Assembly (NCBI RefSeq): GCF_030056665.1
Contig: NZ_JASHIG010000017.1
Strand: one strand, 5' to 3'
DNA: 64,000 nt
From: Flectobacillus roseus
GTDB taxonomy: Bacteria; Bacteroidota; Bacteroidia; Cytophagales; Spirosomataceae
Part shown: piece after piece, positions 16,508 through 26,900 of the stretch
Position numbering within the stretch: the first letter of the stretch is position 1
How the letters are laid out: the number at the start of each line of letters is the position of its first letter
The notes under the pieces: generated by a model
Told to the model about the DNA's origin: nothing
Database searches by the model: none
Seen by the model: only the letters and a program-made list of their open reading frames with translations
Position numbers and translations under genes: made by a program

Positions 16508-17734
16508 ATGAAAAAAATAGTACTTGTACTTACCTGCTTGTGTGAATCATTATTAGGTTTTTCACAAAAGAAATCTGTTGCAGTTACTCCAACAGTTTAT
16601 TATCCCGAGGCGAAAGAGTGGCAAATAAAATCTCCCGAAAGTGTTGGGTTAAAATCTGATAAAATCCAAGCTGCTATTGAGTTTGCTAAATCGCATGAAA
16701 TCAAGAATCCTCGCAACATGGAGGTTAATCATTACCAAACCTTCGGTAAAGAACCTTATGGCATCGGAATAGGTCCTTTTGCAGATAGGGGCGAACCAAC
16801 AGGAGTGATTATACATAAAGGATATATCGTGGCGACTTGGGGTGAACCATTGCGTTGTGACATGACCCACTCAGTGACCAAAAGTTTTTTGTCGACTGTC
16901 GTTGGCTTGGCTGTTGACAACGGGCTTATTGGTTCTGTCAATGATACAGTATATAAATATGTGCCACCGATTGAGGTTTATGGAAGTCCAGTTGCTAGAC
17001 CAGCGGAGGATTATGGCAAACCCGAATTGCTAAAGCCATTTGACACCCCACACAATCGTAAAATCACTTGGGATCATTTATTGCGTCAAACTAGTGATTG
17101 GGAGGGAACACTTTGGGGCAAGCCCGAATGGGCTGACAGACCAAGTACTAATCCTGCCGAATGGACTACCCGACCACGCAAGGCACCGGGAGCAGTATAT
17201 GAATATAACGATGTACGCGTAAATGCCTTGGCTCTTGCGGCTACGAGCGTTTGGCGTAAACCATTACCTCAAGTACTCAAAACTATGATTATGGATCCAA
17301 TCGGCGCTTCTAACACATGGCGTTGGACGGGCTATCGTAATTCTTGGATCGTATTGGACGGACAGCCTGTTCAATCAGTGAGTGGAGGCGGACATTGGGG
17401 TGGGGGTATGTTTATCAATGCTTATGATATGGCTAGATTTGGGCTATTATGTTTGAGAAAAGGTCGTTGGAAAGAGCAGCAACTTATTTCGGAAAATTGG
17501 ATTAAACAAGCCTTAACGCCAACTATAGCCGAGCCTACTTATGGGTATATGAACTGGTTTTTGAATACAAATCAGAAATTGCTACCGAGTGCTTCGCCAA
17601 ACGTGTATTATCATTTGGGCAATGGCACCAACATGGTTTATGTCGACCCAGACCATGACTTGGTAATGGTAGTACGATGGATTGATAATAAATCATTAGA
17701 TGGAATGGTAAAGGCTGTATTAGAGGCTTTTTGA
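16508..17734 (+). CDS. Secreted serine hydrolase (class C beta-lactamase-like)
   Basis: A 408-residue exported hydrolase. MKKIVLVLTCLCESLLGFSQ is a signal peptide. The penicillin-binding/class C fold is shown by Ser122-Val-Thr-Lys125 (SxxK, in MTHSVTKSFLS), a YEYNDVRVNAL segment that supplies the YxN-type tyrosine, and the late GGGHWGGGMFINAYDMARFGLL region. Proteins of this group are esterases, amidases or D-aminopeptidases more often than true beta-lactamases; the substrate is not clear. The gene stands alone with a candidate promoter at 16444. Confidence 0.88.
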   Translation: MKKIVLVLTCLCESLLGFSQKKSVAVTPTVYYPEAKEWQIKSPESVGLKSDKIQAAIEFAKSHEIKNPRNMEVNHYQTFGKEPYGIGIGPFADRGEPTGVIIHKGYIVATWGEPLRCDMTHSVTKSFLSTVVGLAVDNGLIGSVNDTVYKYVPPIEVYGSPVARPAEDYGKPELLKPFDTPHNRKITWDHLLRQTSDWEGTLWGKPEWADRPSTNPAEWTTRPRKAPGAVYEYNDVRVNALALAATSVWRKPLPQVLKTMIMDPIGASNTWRWTGYRNSWIVLDGQPVQSVSGGGHWGGGMFINAYDMARFGLLCLRKGRWKEQQLISENWIKQALTPTIAEPTYGYMNWFLNTNQKLLPSASPNVYYHLGNGTNMVYVDPDHDLVMVVRWIDNKSLDGMVKAVLEAF

Positions 17735-17843
17735 GATTGAAAAAAGATTCAGTTCAAAATACTCAAAAAAATATAGTAAGTAAAAATACTTATTTTTAAA
17801 AGGGATTCTTTTTTATTTATAATCTCCCATTTAAAAAGTACTA

Positions 17844-17851
17844 TAAATTTG
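17844..17851 (+). promoter_or_regulatory. Candidate -7 box for the ATP-grasp gene
   Basis: TAAATTTG matches TAnnTTTG exactly, 99 bases before the ATG at 17950. No clear TTG lies about 20 bases upstream. Confidence 0.4.
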
Positions 17852-17949
17852 TTGTTTTCAAAATATTGTTTGGTAAATCAATTTTGAAACAAAATATAAT
17901 TTTAATAAATTAGGTTTTACGTTCTGAACAAAACACTAAAAGATAGCCT

Positions 17950-19380
17950 ATGAACTTTAGCTTCAACAATTACAATACAGAAGGATTTTACGATGAAATG
18001 TTCGATGCAGAAGGAAATGTACGAATAGGATATGAAGCCTTCAAAGAGCGTGCCGAGCAATTGGGCGTAGAGGAATTTCTTCGTCGTCATCAAGCGGCTG
18101 AGCGTTCGTTGATGGCCTTGGGCATTACTTTTAACGTGTATTCTGAAAACGAAGGTACTGAGCGTATCATGCCCGTGGATATTATTCCAAGGGTAGTAGC
18201 TGCTGACGACTGGGCAAAAACCGAAAAAGGTTTGGTACAGCGTATTACAGCATTGAACATGTTTTTGGACGATATTTATAACGACCAAAAAATCTTGAAT
18301 GATGGCGTGGTTCCACGTGAGTTAATCGAGTCTTCGAAAAACTTTTTGAAACCATGTATTGGCTTAAAACCTCCAAAAGGTATTTGGATTCATATCACGG
18401 GTACCGATTTGATTCGTGGCGATGATGGTGAGTTTATGGTTTTGGAAGATAACTTGCGTTGTCCTTCGGGAGTAAGTTATATGCTTGAAAACCGTGAGCT
18501 ATTGAAGCGTACTTTCCCTGAAGTACTTGGTAAAACTCGAGTGCAACCTATTTCGGATTATCCAACGCGCTTGTTACAAATGTTACAATACATTAGTGAC
18601 CGTCCAAATCCAACGATTGTTGTACTTACGCCAGGTATTTATAACTCTGCGTATTTTGAGCACTCATATTTGGCACAACAAATGGGTGTGGAGCTAGTGG
18701 ATACCCGTGACTTAGTGGTGCATGATGGTTATGTAAAAATGCGTACAACCAAAGGTTTCCAAATTGTTGATGTAATTTACCGTCGTATCGATGATACCTT
18801 CTTGGATCCACAAACCTTTAACCCTCATTCTTTGATTGGTATTCCAGGGTTGATGGATGTGTACAAAGCAGGTCGTGTAGCGCTTGCGAATGCCCCAGGA
18901 ACAGGTGTAGCCGACGATAAGGTAATTTATGCTTATGTACCTCGTATCATTAAATACTACTTAGGCGAAGAGCCAATTATTCCAAATGTAGAGACCTATA
19001 TTTGTGGCGAGGATGATGACTGTAAATATGTATTGGAAAATATTGAAAAATTGGTAGTCAAAGAAGCAAATGAAGCTGGTGGCTATGGTATGTTGATTGG
19101 TCCGAAATCTACGAAGGAAGAACAAGAATTGTTTAAAAAACGTATCAAGGAAAACCCAAGAAACTATATTGCCCAGCCAACTATCTCGTTGTCGCGCGTA
19201 CCATGCTTGATCGATGATCATGCAGAAGGTCGTCACGTGGATTTACGCCCTTATATCCTTTACGGAAATGGCGTACAAGTAATCCCGGGAGGATTGACGC
19301 GTGTAGCATTGCGCAAAGGCTCCTTGGTGGTTAACTCCTCACAAGGCGGAGGCTCCAAAGATACATGGGTGTTGTATTAA
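17950..19380 (+). CDS. Circularly permuted ATP-grasp protein
   Basis: A 476-residue cytoplasmic protein of the circularly permuted ATP-grasp type 1 group (formerly DUF404/DUF407). It has the family start NTEGFYDEMFDAEGNVRIGYEAF, then IPRVVAADDWAKTEKGLVQR, FMVLEDNLRCPSGVSYMLENR (metal/nucleotide segment), and the C-terminal HVDLRPYILYG...GGLTRVALRKGSLVVNSSQGGGSKDTWVL. It probably makes a peptide-like amide bond. In many genomes such genes sit with an alpha-E-domain gene and a transglutaminase-like or proteasome-like hydrolase gene; none is present here. Confidence 0.9.
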   Translation: MNFSFNNYNTEGFYDEMFDAEGNVRIGYEAFKERAEQLGVEEFLRRHQAAERSLMALGITFNVYSENEGTERIMPVDIIPRVVAADDWAKTEKGLVQRITALNMFLDDIYNDQKILNDGVVPRELIESSKNFLKPCIGLKPPKGIWIHITGTDLIRGDDGEFMVLEDNLRCPSGVSYMLENRELLKRTFPEVLGKTRVQPISDYPTRLLQMLQYISDRPNPTIVVLTPGIYNSAYFEHSYLAQQMGVELVDTRDLVVHDGYVKMRTTKGFQIVDVIYRRIDDTFLDPQTFNPHSLIGIPGLMDVYKAGRVALANAPGTGVADDKVIYAYVPRIIKYYLGEEPIIPNVETYICGEDDDCKYVLENIEKLVVKEANEAGGYGMLIGPKSTKEEQELFKKRIKENPRNYIAQPTISLSRVPCLIDDHAEGRHVDLRPYILYGNGVQVIPGGLTRVALRKGSLVVNSSQGGGSKDTWVLY

Positions 19381-19447
19381 GTATGAATGCAGAGTTTTGC
19401 ATCTAAAGCATTGCGAAATTCACAGCTCATTATTTAGCTTGAATACT

Positions 19448-19590
19448 TAAGTTAGTGGGCAAAATAGAATTTGATTTTTGAGCCTTAGGCTTTCAGGTAT
19501 CGGCTTTCGGCGTTGGAAAAAAGCATGTCTTTGGTTATTAAAAACATGTTAAAACTCTTTGCCTTGTGCCTGTTGCCAATTGCCTAAACA
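19448..19590. repeat. Dispersed intergenic repeat, copy B
   Basis: This is the plus-orientation copy of the sequence found inverted at 1036-1169. The best block is GAGCCTTAGGCTTTCAGGT. Copy B lacks about 4 bases near GTTGG and carries about 16 extra bases after TTTGGTTATTA. It occupies the first half of the 500-bp gap between the ATP-grasp gene and the convergent FG-GAP gene. A following segment (AATCTAATTCTACACCCTTACTT, 19599 on) resembles 30993-31018. Confidence 0.75.
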
Positions 19591-19668
19591 CATAATTCAA
19601 ATCTAATTCTACACCCTTACTTAAGTGAAGGAGTAAGATATTAGCTTTGAATTTACTTTTTCTCAAAA

Positions 19669-19873
19669 ATGAGTCATCCCTAATTCTAAGGTTGAGTTTG
19701 TTCTCTCAGTTTTCAACAAAAAAGCGGCGGAAAATGTTTTCCGACCGCTTTTTTGATGTTACCCCGTGGATTATAACTCTGCTTGAGACGCAATGCATTG
19801 AGTCTCTGCAACTAGATTATAAATTTTAAATTAATCACTCATTCATTCAATCACTAAATTAGGGATGACTCAT
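19669..19873. mobile_element. MITE-like element with 17-bp terminal inverted repeats (composite element, copy 2)
   Basis: Perfect 17-bp inverted ends ATGAGTCATCCCTAATT (19669-19685) and AATTAGGGATGACTCAT (19857-19873) bound a 205-bp non-coding unit. Inside are a terminator-like hairpin (19718-19754), GAGACGCAATGCATTGAGTCTC (19785-19806) and an inverted GAATGAATGAGTGATT block. The right end is 8 bases from the stop codon of the FG-GAP gene. Mobility is inferred from the inverted ends only; no obvious target-site duplication was seen. Confidence 0.6.
19718..19754. terminator. Bidirectional terminator inside element copy 2
   Basis: AAAAAAGCGG (19718-19727) pairs with CCGCTTTTTT (19745-19754), with inner GGAAAA / TTTTCC pairs. 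A6 and T6 tracts lie on the two sides, between the convergent ATP-grasp and FG-GAP genes. Confidence 0.88.
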
Positions 19874-19880
19874 GTTTTTC

Positions 19881-22800
19881 TTACTGAATCTTATAAGCTT
19901 TTGGCGCTTGCTGATTGATACCCAAAACTATCGTTTGATTTAGTTGTAGTACCGAACGAACATCGCCTTTGATTTTCAGACCTGACTTGTTTTGTGAAAT
20001 GCTTACAAAGTTCCCTTTTCCATCGCCTTGTAAGAGTAAACCATAATTGGCATCAGATTTACCAAATTTTAGTCTAGTGATGTTTTGATTACCTGCAAGC
20101 AATAAATCTTTTTTACCGTCTTTGTTGTAGTCTAATACCAACAGGTTGTACACTGGTGCAAATTGAGCTTCTAATGGTAAAGCTTTTTCTTCAAATTTAC
20201 CTTGAGCATTTAAGGTAAAATATCCTGTCTTGAGATAATTAGCAGTTAATTTTTCGGCACCATCTAGTTCTTTTTCATCAAAAATATCCTTCAAAGTTGC
20301 ATCTCCATAACTATCATAGCTTGTGAATTTTTTACGCTTAATAGTAAGTTGTTCTAGCAATTCGTCCCGGGTAAGGTAAGGATATGATTTCCCTTGAACG
20401 TAAGTACACAAAATTGGGTCGACAGTCCCATTTTGGTCAAAATCTTTGAAATACAGTTCGGCAGGTTCTTTAAAATTTACTTTACACTGGCTATTCAAAC
20501 CATAATTTCCTAGTAGTAGTTCTGGTTTACCGTCGTTATTCAAATCTTCTACTATTAGTTTATTCCACCAACCTTGATAGTTTTTGTCAAAGTATTTGTC
20601 GGTCTCATTTATACTTTTACTACCTTGAATGGTAAATACCGAAATAGGCATCCATTCGCCAACAACAAGCAATTCTTGTTTTTTATCCTGATTCAAATCT
20701 GCAAAAACGGCGTCTGTTACCATACCAATTTTCTGTAATTCAGCTGGGGTTTGATCTTTGAAAGTGCCATTACCTTGGTTGATAAGGATATAACTTCGTG
20801 GTGTTTCTGGATATCTGCCAGGAATTACTCTTCCACCTACAAATAAATCAGGTTTTCCGTCTTGATTGACATCGCCCACTCGTACACAACCCGTACTGAT
20901 TGGCATATTGGGTAGGGCAGAGGTAATCAAGGTAAATCCGCCTTTTCCATTGTTGATATATAGCTGATCTTGAAGCAATGGATCATTTTCGGTAAAATTG
21001 CGATATCCGCCATACGCCACATATAAATCTACATTTCCATCGCCATTGGCATCGAAGAAAATGGCATCGCTGATATCTGCATTGGTTTTGGTAGCAATAT
21101 TTTGCTTGCTGAACCCATTGGCTTTATTTTGGATAAATAGCTCACTGGTTTTGCCAAAACAACCACCTACAAATACGTCTTCCAGTCCATCCTGATTCAC
21201 ATCGGCTTTAATCATGACTGGTCCAACAAATGACATCGCTTGTGTGAGTAGCGACTGACGTTTGAAATCATTTTGAACGATAGTTGCCGCTGCGCTTTGG
21301 ATAGGGGAGCTAGTTTCGACAAAATAAGTATTAACCTCCGATTGTTTTGGGGTAGTATCTGTCGCATTTTTTTCTTCCAAAACTAAGGCTTGGTCTGCTT
21401 TCACATTTTTTAATACTTGAACTTTACCACTTGCCCAAGTAACTTTCAGTGAGTCAATTGTTTGTGATTTTCCTAATCCAAAGTGCAACTCAAAACTCAC
21501 ATTGGATTGAAAGCCACGGGTAGGCATTTGCTCTTGGTGTTGCGAATTGCCTGACGCGTATATCCTGACCGTTGTTCCGATTCCCATCGTGTTCGGTGCA
21601 TTTCCTTTAAACTGAATGTTGAGGTAGTGATTATCAGACTTTTGCTTGCTTTCATTCTGGTATATGAAGGCAGGAAGATTGATGTTATTGACCACTAAAT
21701 CCAAATCGCCGTCTTTATCGAGGTCGCTGTAGGCTGCGCCACTGCTATTCGAAGGACGACTTAAGCCCCATTTGTCTGATAAATTGGTAAATTGGAGATT
21801 ACCTTTGTTGCGAAACATATAATTGCTAACATTGGAAGAAGGCATTTTTTTGACTAATTCTAATACATCCTCACGCTGAAAACCGCCTTGCTTTTGCTTA
21901 ATGAAATCATCCATATATTTCAAAAAGTCCAAATTGGTATAGTCGTGCAAATACCCATTGGTTACATACAAGTCTTTCCAGCCATCGTTGTCATAATCTG
22001 CAAAAAGCGCCGACCAACTCCAGTCGGTATTCGAAATTCCTGATACTTGTCCTATTTCACTAAAAGAGCCATTTCCGTTGTTGAGGTGCAACATATTGCG
22101 CATATACTGATGATGAAAACCCGATTGTACGCTCAAGTCAAACTTGTAATAATTGTCGGGCGCCATCAGTAATTTTTGACGACGATTGTCTTCTGGCAAC
22201 ATATCCAAGGTAAAAATATCAGGCAATAAATCATTGTTGATATCAGCTACATCGTTGCCCATCGAAAAGTTGGAAGTATGTCCCAATTGCTCAAGACTTA
22301 GCTCTGCAAATCCACCTTTTTGATTATTGAGATACAGTCTATCAGGCACTGCATAGTCATTACTTACATAAATATCTGGCCAGCCATCTTGGTTAAAGTC
22401 GGCAATACCTGCTCCTAGACCGTATGAAAGAGCCGAACTTTGAATGCCCGCCTGACCCGTAATATCTCTGAAAAACCCCTTGTCATTGGTGTAGAATCTT
22501 GACCCACTCACTGAGTCATCAACCTTGAGTAACTCGGCAGTATCGGACAAGTTGAGTACTGGAAGCGATTTGATATTATGATTTAACAGAAAAAGGTCGA
22601 GATCACCATCTTTGTCGGAATCAAAGAAATAAGCATTTGTGCTCGACGCAGGACTATCTAAGCCATATCTTGCAGCCTCCTCCGAAAATGTTGGAATACC
22701 GTTAGCATCATTTCCTTGATTGATAAAAAGCTCGTTGGCTTTCTTTTCTGGACGAAGATTGCCCGAATGACATACATAAATGTCTAGCTTGCCATCGCCA

Positions 22801-23195
22801 TTAATATCCACCATCGTAACGCCAGTTTTCCAAGGACCTTGGCGACCTGCTACACCAGCTTGGGCAGTAATATCTTGAAACTCCATTTGAGTTTTATTCA
22901 AATAGAGCTTGCTTTCATTCATATTACTCGTAAAATATAAATCATCATAGCCATCTCCATTGACATCGCCCACAGCTACACCTCCACCATTATAGAAGTA
23001 CTCGTACATGAGCACGTTAGTGTTGAGACCTTCGTCTATTACATTTTGGAAATCGACATGAGTTTTTTCAGCTGGCAGTAAGGTAAAAAGTCCTTCGGGA
23101 GACGAATCTTCTGAAGTGGATTGAGAGGTATCTGCACAACTCATGAGAATACTTGTACAGAAGAAAAGGAAGGTTGTATAGGAAAAAATTTTCAT
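19881..23195 (-). CDS. FG-GAP/VCBS repeat lipoprotein with ASPIC/UnbV domain
   Basis: A 1104-residue surface or periplasmic lipoprotein. The signal peptide ends in ILMSC (Cys20). Many seven-bladed-propeller FG-GAP repeats carry Ca2+-type loops (DVNGDGYDDLYF, DINGDGKLDIYV, DSDKDGDLDLFL, DFNQDGWPDIYV, DYDNDGWKDLYV, DLDKDGDLDLVV), followed by an ASPIC/UnbV domain at about residues 520-600 (GIGTTVRIYASGN...NVSFELHFGLGKSQTIDSLKVTWASGK), then a second propeller to the C terminus. Such proteins usually work at the cell surface near SusC/SusD systems. It is encoded divergently from SusC with a 784-bp gap between them. Confidence 0.92.
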   Translation of the reverse strand: MKIFSYTTFLFFCTSILMSCADTSQSTSEDSSPEGLFTLLPAEKTHVDFQNVIDEGLNTNVLMYEYFYNGGGVAVGDVNGDGYDDLYFTSNMNESKLYLNKTQMEFQDITAQAGVAGRQGPWKTGVTMVDINGDGKLDIYVCHSGNLRPEKKANELFINQGNDANGIPTFSEEAARYGLDSPASSTNAYFFDSDKDGDLDLFLLNHNIKSLPVLNLSDTAELLKVDDSVSGSRFYTNDKGFFRDITGQAGIQSSALSYGLGAGIADFNQDGWPDIYVSNDYAVPDRLYLNNQKGGFAELSLEQLGHTSNFSMGNDVADINNDLLPDIFTLDMLPEDNRRQKLLMAPDNYYKFDLSVQSGFHHQYMRNMLHLNNGNGSFSEIGQVSGISNTDWSWSALFADYDNDGWKDLYVTNGYLHDYTNLDFLKYMDDFIKQKQGGFQREDVLELVKKMPSSNVSNYMFRNKGNLQFTNLSDKWGLSRPSNSSGAAYSDLDKDGDLDLVVNNINLPAFIYQNESKQKSDNHYLNIQFKGNAPNTMGIGTTVRIYASGNSQHQEQMPTRGFQSNVSFELHFGLGKSQTIDSLKVTWASGKVQVLKNVKADQALVLEEKNATDTTPKQSEVNTYFVETSSPIQSAAATIVQNDFKRQSLLTQAMSFVGPVMIKADVNQDGLEDVFVGGCFGKTSELFIQNKANGFSKQNIATKTNADISDAIFFDANGDGNVDLYVAYGGYRNFTENDPLLQDQLYINNGKGGFTLITSALPNMPISTGCVRVGDVNQDGKPDLFVGGRVIPGRYPETPRSYILINQGNGTFKDQTPAELQKIGMVTDAVFADLNQDKKQELLVVGEWMPISVFTIQGSKSINETDKYFDKNYQGWWNKLIVEDLNNDGKPELLLGNYGLNSQCKVNFKEPAELYFKDFDQNGTVDPILCTYVQGKSYPYLTRDELLEQLTIKRKKFTSYDSYGDATLKDIFDEKELDGAEKLTANYLKTGYFTLNAQGKFEEKALPLEAQFAPVYNLLVLDYNKDGKKDLLLAGNQNITRLKFGKSDANYGLLLQGDGKGNFVSISQNKSGLKIKGDVRSVLQLNQTIVLGINQQAPKAYKIQ

Positions 23196-23979
23196 GCTTG
23201 TTAAATAGACGATTGTAAAGGGTCTGCTTGATTTAGATTTTGTTAATTAATAAGTTATTGAGCCACTTTGGATTGGCGAGCTACTTGTTTCTTAAGGGTT
23301 ACAACTACTGAAAACTACCTAATTTTCTCGACTTTTTTAAAGAAGATATTCAGAAAAATAAGGAAAATGTTGGATTCAAAAATACTTCAAAGATTGCATA
23401 ATACTGAGAACAAAAAAGAGCTTGTGCTACGCATATTTTCCATTTTCCCTAAAAATGAATGCTTCCTCAAAATGTAGTGGAGTAATGGTTTGTAAAAATA
23501 TTTAAAATTTCACTATTTTATTGTTTTTATAAATAAAATGGAGTTTTCTTATGATTGATTGTATACTTTTTCTGACTGCATTTTTCAGATATATTCCTCT
23601 TTTATCGTACTATATTAACACTAATCAATAAGTATGCAGACTGATTGGTTGTTTTGTGATAAATTTTATTCTTTTTGTGCAAATGTTTGCACAGCCTTAT
23701 TTCCTCATTTAATCAAAAAAAATAAAATAATTCTCAATTTTGTGAGTAATTGTATGGGTATAAAAAGTACAACTATTTCTTACTTTGTTAAAAGTATGAG
23801 AGTGCATAGACCCCACTTTCGTACTACAGGCGAGCTTGTGCATGATGGCTTGACCATATCTATCTAAAGTAATTATAACTATGAAAATTTCGGACGATTG
23901 CGTGTTCAAGATTGAGCATTGCCTCAATACCTACGTGTATTTATTCCAATCCCATTACAATTCCATAACATAAAAAATT
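23196..23979. other. 784-bp divergent intergenic region, no gene recognised
   Basis: This separates the minus-strand FG-GAP gene from SusC and must hold both promoters. It is AT-rich. Short open frames (23268-23477, 23634-23867) lack any recognisable family or start context. I see no perfect TAnnTTTG box with a spaced TTG, and no long palindrome. Confidence 0.5.
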
Positions 23980-26900
23980 ATGATTAATTCTACTCAGTGG
24001 AAGCATCAGAGTCGGAGAATTTGTTTTCTGACTTTGGGGTTCATTTTTATGGTTTTTGCTAATACACTTGCCCAAAGTGTAAAAGGAAAAATCACTGATG
24101 ACAAAGGTCAAGGTTTGCCCGGGGTCAACATTTTAGTGAAGGGCACTAGCGTCGGTACTACTTCCGATGTCAATGGTGTGTACTCCGTTAATGCTGGCAA
24201 ATCTGCGATCTTAGTTATTACCTCAGTTGGGTTTATTTCCCAAGAAGTATCTGTGAATAGTCGTTCTGTTGTAGACGTTGCGCTTGCTACCGATGTTAAA
24301 TCTCTTGAGGAGGTTGTGGTAGTAGGTTACGGTACGCAGAAAAAAGTAACTGTTACAGGTGCTGTTGTTGCTGTACAAGGTGAGAAAATTTTGAAGTCAC
24401 CAGCAGTGGATCTTTCAAACTCATTGGCAGGTCGTTTGCCAGGTTTGGTGGTTATCCAACAAAGTGGTGAGCCAGGAAACGATGGTGCTAATATCTCGAT
24501 TCGTGGTACAAATACCCTTGGTAACAGTAGCCCACTTGTGGTAATTGATGGTATTCCTGATCGTGACGGTGGCTTGGGTCGTTTGAACCCACGTGACATC
24601 GAATCGATTTCGGTTTTGAAAGATGCTTCGGCGGCGATTTATGGTGCTCGTGCAGCAAACGGTGCTATCTTGGTAACAACCAAAAGAGGTAAAACTGGTA
24701 AGCCAACGATTACTTATGATATGAACCTTGGATGGGCTCAGCCAACAAGAGTTCCTCAAATGTCAAGCGCTGCAGAGTATGCTAAAATCATGAATGAGCT
24801 TCCGATTTATAAAAATATTCCAGCAGGAGAGTGGGGAGCTGCATGGCAAAGTATTCAAAACACTGGTACGTACAAGTCTCCAACTGCAGGAGTAGGTACA
24901 ATCAATGCCAACTACAGCCCAGACGCTGTGAAGAAATTTGCTGATGGTTCAGACCCTTGGCGTTATCCAAATACTGACTGGTTTGGTGATGCCTTCAAAA
25001 CTTGGACTCCACAAAGCCGTCATAACTTACAATTGTCGGGTGGTTCTGAAAATATGCGTTATATGGCTTCTTTGGGCTATGTTTCACAAGATGCCTATTA
25101 CAAAAACTCAGCTACTAACTACCACCAATACAATTTCAGAACAAACCTCGATGCCAAAATCAACAAGTACATTAGTGCAAACTTGGGTATCATGGTGCGT
25201 CGTGAACAACGTAGATATCCAACCGAAAGTGCGGGTTCTATTTTCCGTATGTTGATGCGTGGTCGTCCGACTGAGCCAGAAGTTTGGCCAAATGGTTTAC
25301 CAGGTCCAGATATTGAAAATGGTCAAAACCCTTATGTGATTACTACGAATGCTACAGGTTATGTGGACAATCCAACTGACTACGTGCAATCTAACGGTTC
25401 GGTAGTTTTGACTAACCCTTGGGTGGATGGTTTGAAGGTTACATTATCGGGTGCGATTGACAAAAACAGCCAAACTAGTAAGACTTGGCAAACACCATGG
25501 ATGTTGTACTATTGGGACAAACAAACCTATCAATCAGATGGCGTAACGCCATTGTTGGTAGGTGCGATTCGTTCAAACTTTACAGATCCTCGTTTGAACC
25601 AATCATATAGCAACGTTTTGAATACCAACTTGACTGCCATGATTAACTATGACAAGAAATTTGGAGCAGATCATAACTTGAGCTTCTTGGCTGGTGTAAC
25701 TCGTGAGACTTTCGATGGAGATAATTTCTTTGCTTACAGACGTAACTATATTTCTTCGGCTGTTGACCAGTTGTTTGCAGGTGGTTCTTTGCAACAGAAT
25801 ACAGGAGGTAGTGCTTATAACCGTGCACGTTTGGGTTATTATGGCCGTGTGCAATACAACTACAAGGAGAGATATTTATTAGAATACATCTGGCGTTATG
25901 ATGGTTCTTATATATTCCCAGGTGCTCATCGTTTTGGTTTCTTCCCAGGGGTGTTAGTAGGTTGGAATATCTCTAACGAAGATTTCTTCAAAGTAAAAGG
26001 TGTTGACAATTTGAAACTTCGTGCTTCTTATGGTCAAATGGGTAACGACCAAGTATTCTTCAATAACCAATTGCAAGAATATGCTTACTTGTCGACATTT
26101 GGTTTTGGACAATATCCTATCAACAACCAAGTGGTAACTACTTTGAACGAGACAGTTTTAGCAAACCCTAACTTTACTTGGGAACGTGCTAATAACTATA
26201 ACATTGGTCTCGATGGGTCATTCTTAAATAACAAGATTAACCTAACATTTGAATACTTCTACAATAGAAGAGATCAAATCTTGATTCAAAAAACAGGTTC
26301 AACGCCAGCATCTTCAGGTATCAACTCTTTGTTACCTCCAGTAAACGCAGGTATTGTTGAAAACCGTGGTTTTGAATTCAACGTAGGCTATAATGGCAAA
26401 GCGTCAAAAGATTTAACTTTTAGAGCAGCTGTTAATGGTGGTTATGCTAAAAACAAAGTAGTATTTATGGACGAAGTACCTGGCGCGCCTAGCTACCAGT
26501 TACAAGAAGGTAAGCCAATAAACGGCTACTTGGTATATGAATATGATGGTGTATTCAAAAACACTGCAGAAATTGATGCAAACAAACTTGATTATTCTGC
26601 TGTAACATCAAAATTGATTCCTGGTGACATGAAATTTAAAGATGTAAATGGCGACGGTAAAATCAACGGTGATGACCAAGTAAGATTAGACCAAAACTCT
26701 ACTCCAACTTTCAACTTCGGTGCTACATTCGATGTACGTTACAAAGGCTTTGATGTGAGTGTATTGTTCCAAGGTGCAATGGGTGCGGCTATTCGTATTC
26801 AAACTGAATCGGGTGATATTGGTAACTATTTGAAGTACTCTTATGACCACAGATGGTCAGTAGACAACCCAAGTAGTGTAGACCCACGTTTGGCAAGTAG

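Noticed and set aside
16508..17734. Antibiotic-resistance beta-lactamase
   Set aside because: Only the general serine-hydrolase fold is visible. The class C-specific KTG context is not clear, and most such Bacteroidota proteins are esterases or peptidases.
23634..23867. 77-codon plus-strand frame before SusC
   Set aside because: No family likeness, no promoter or start context, AT-rich chance frame.
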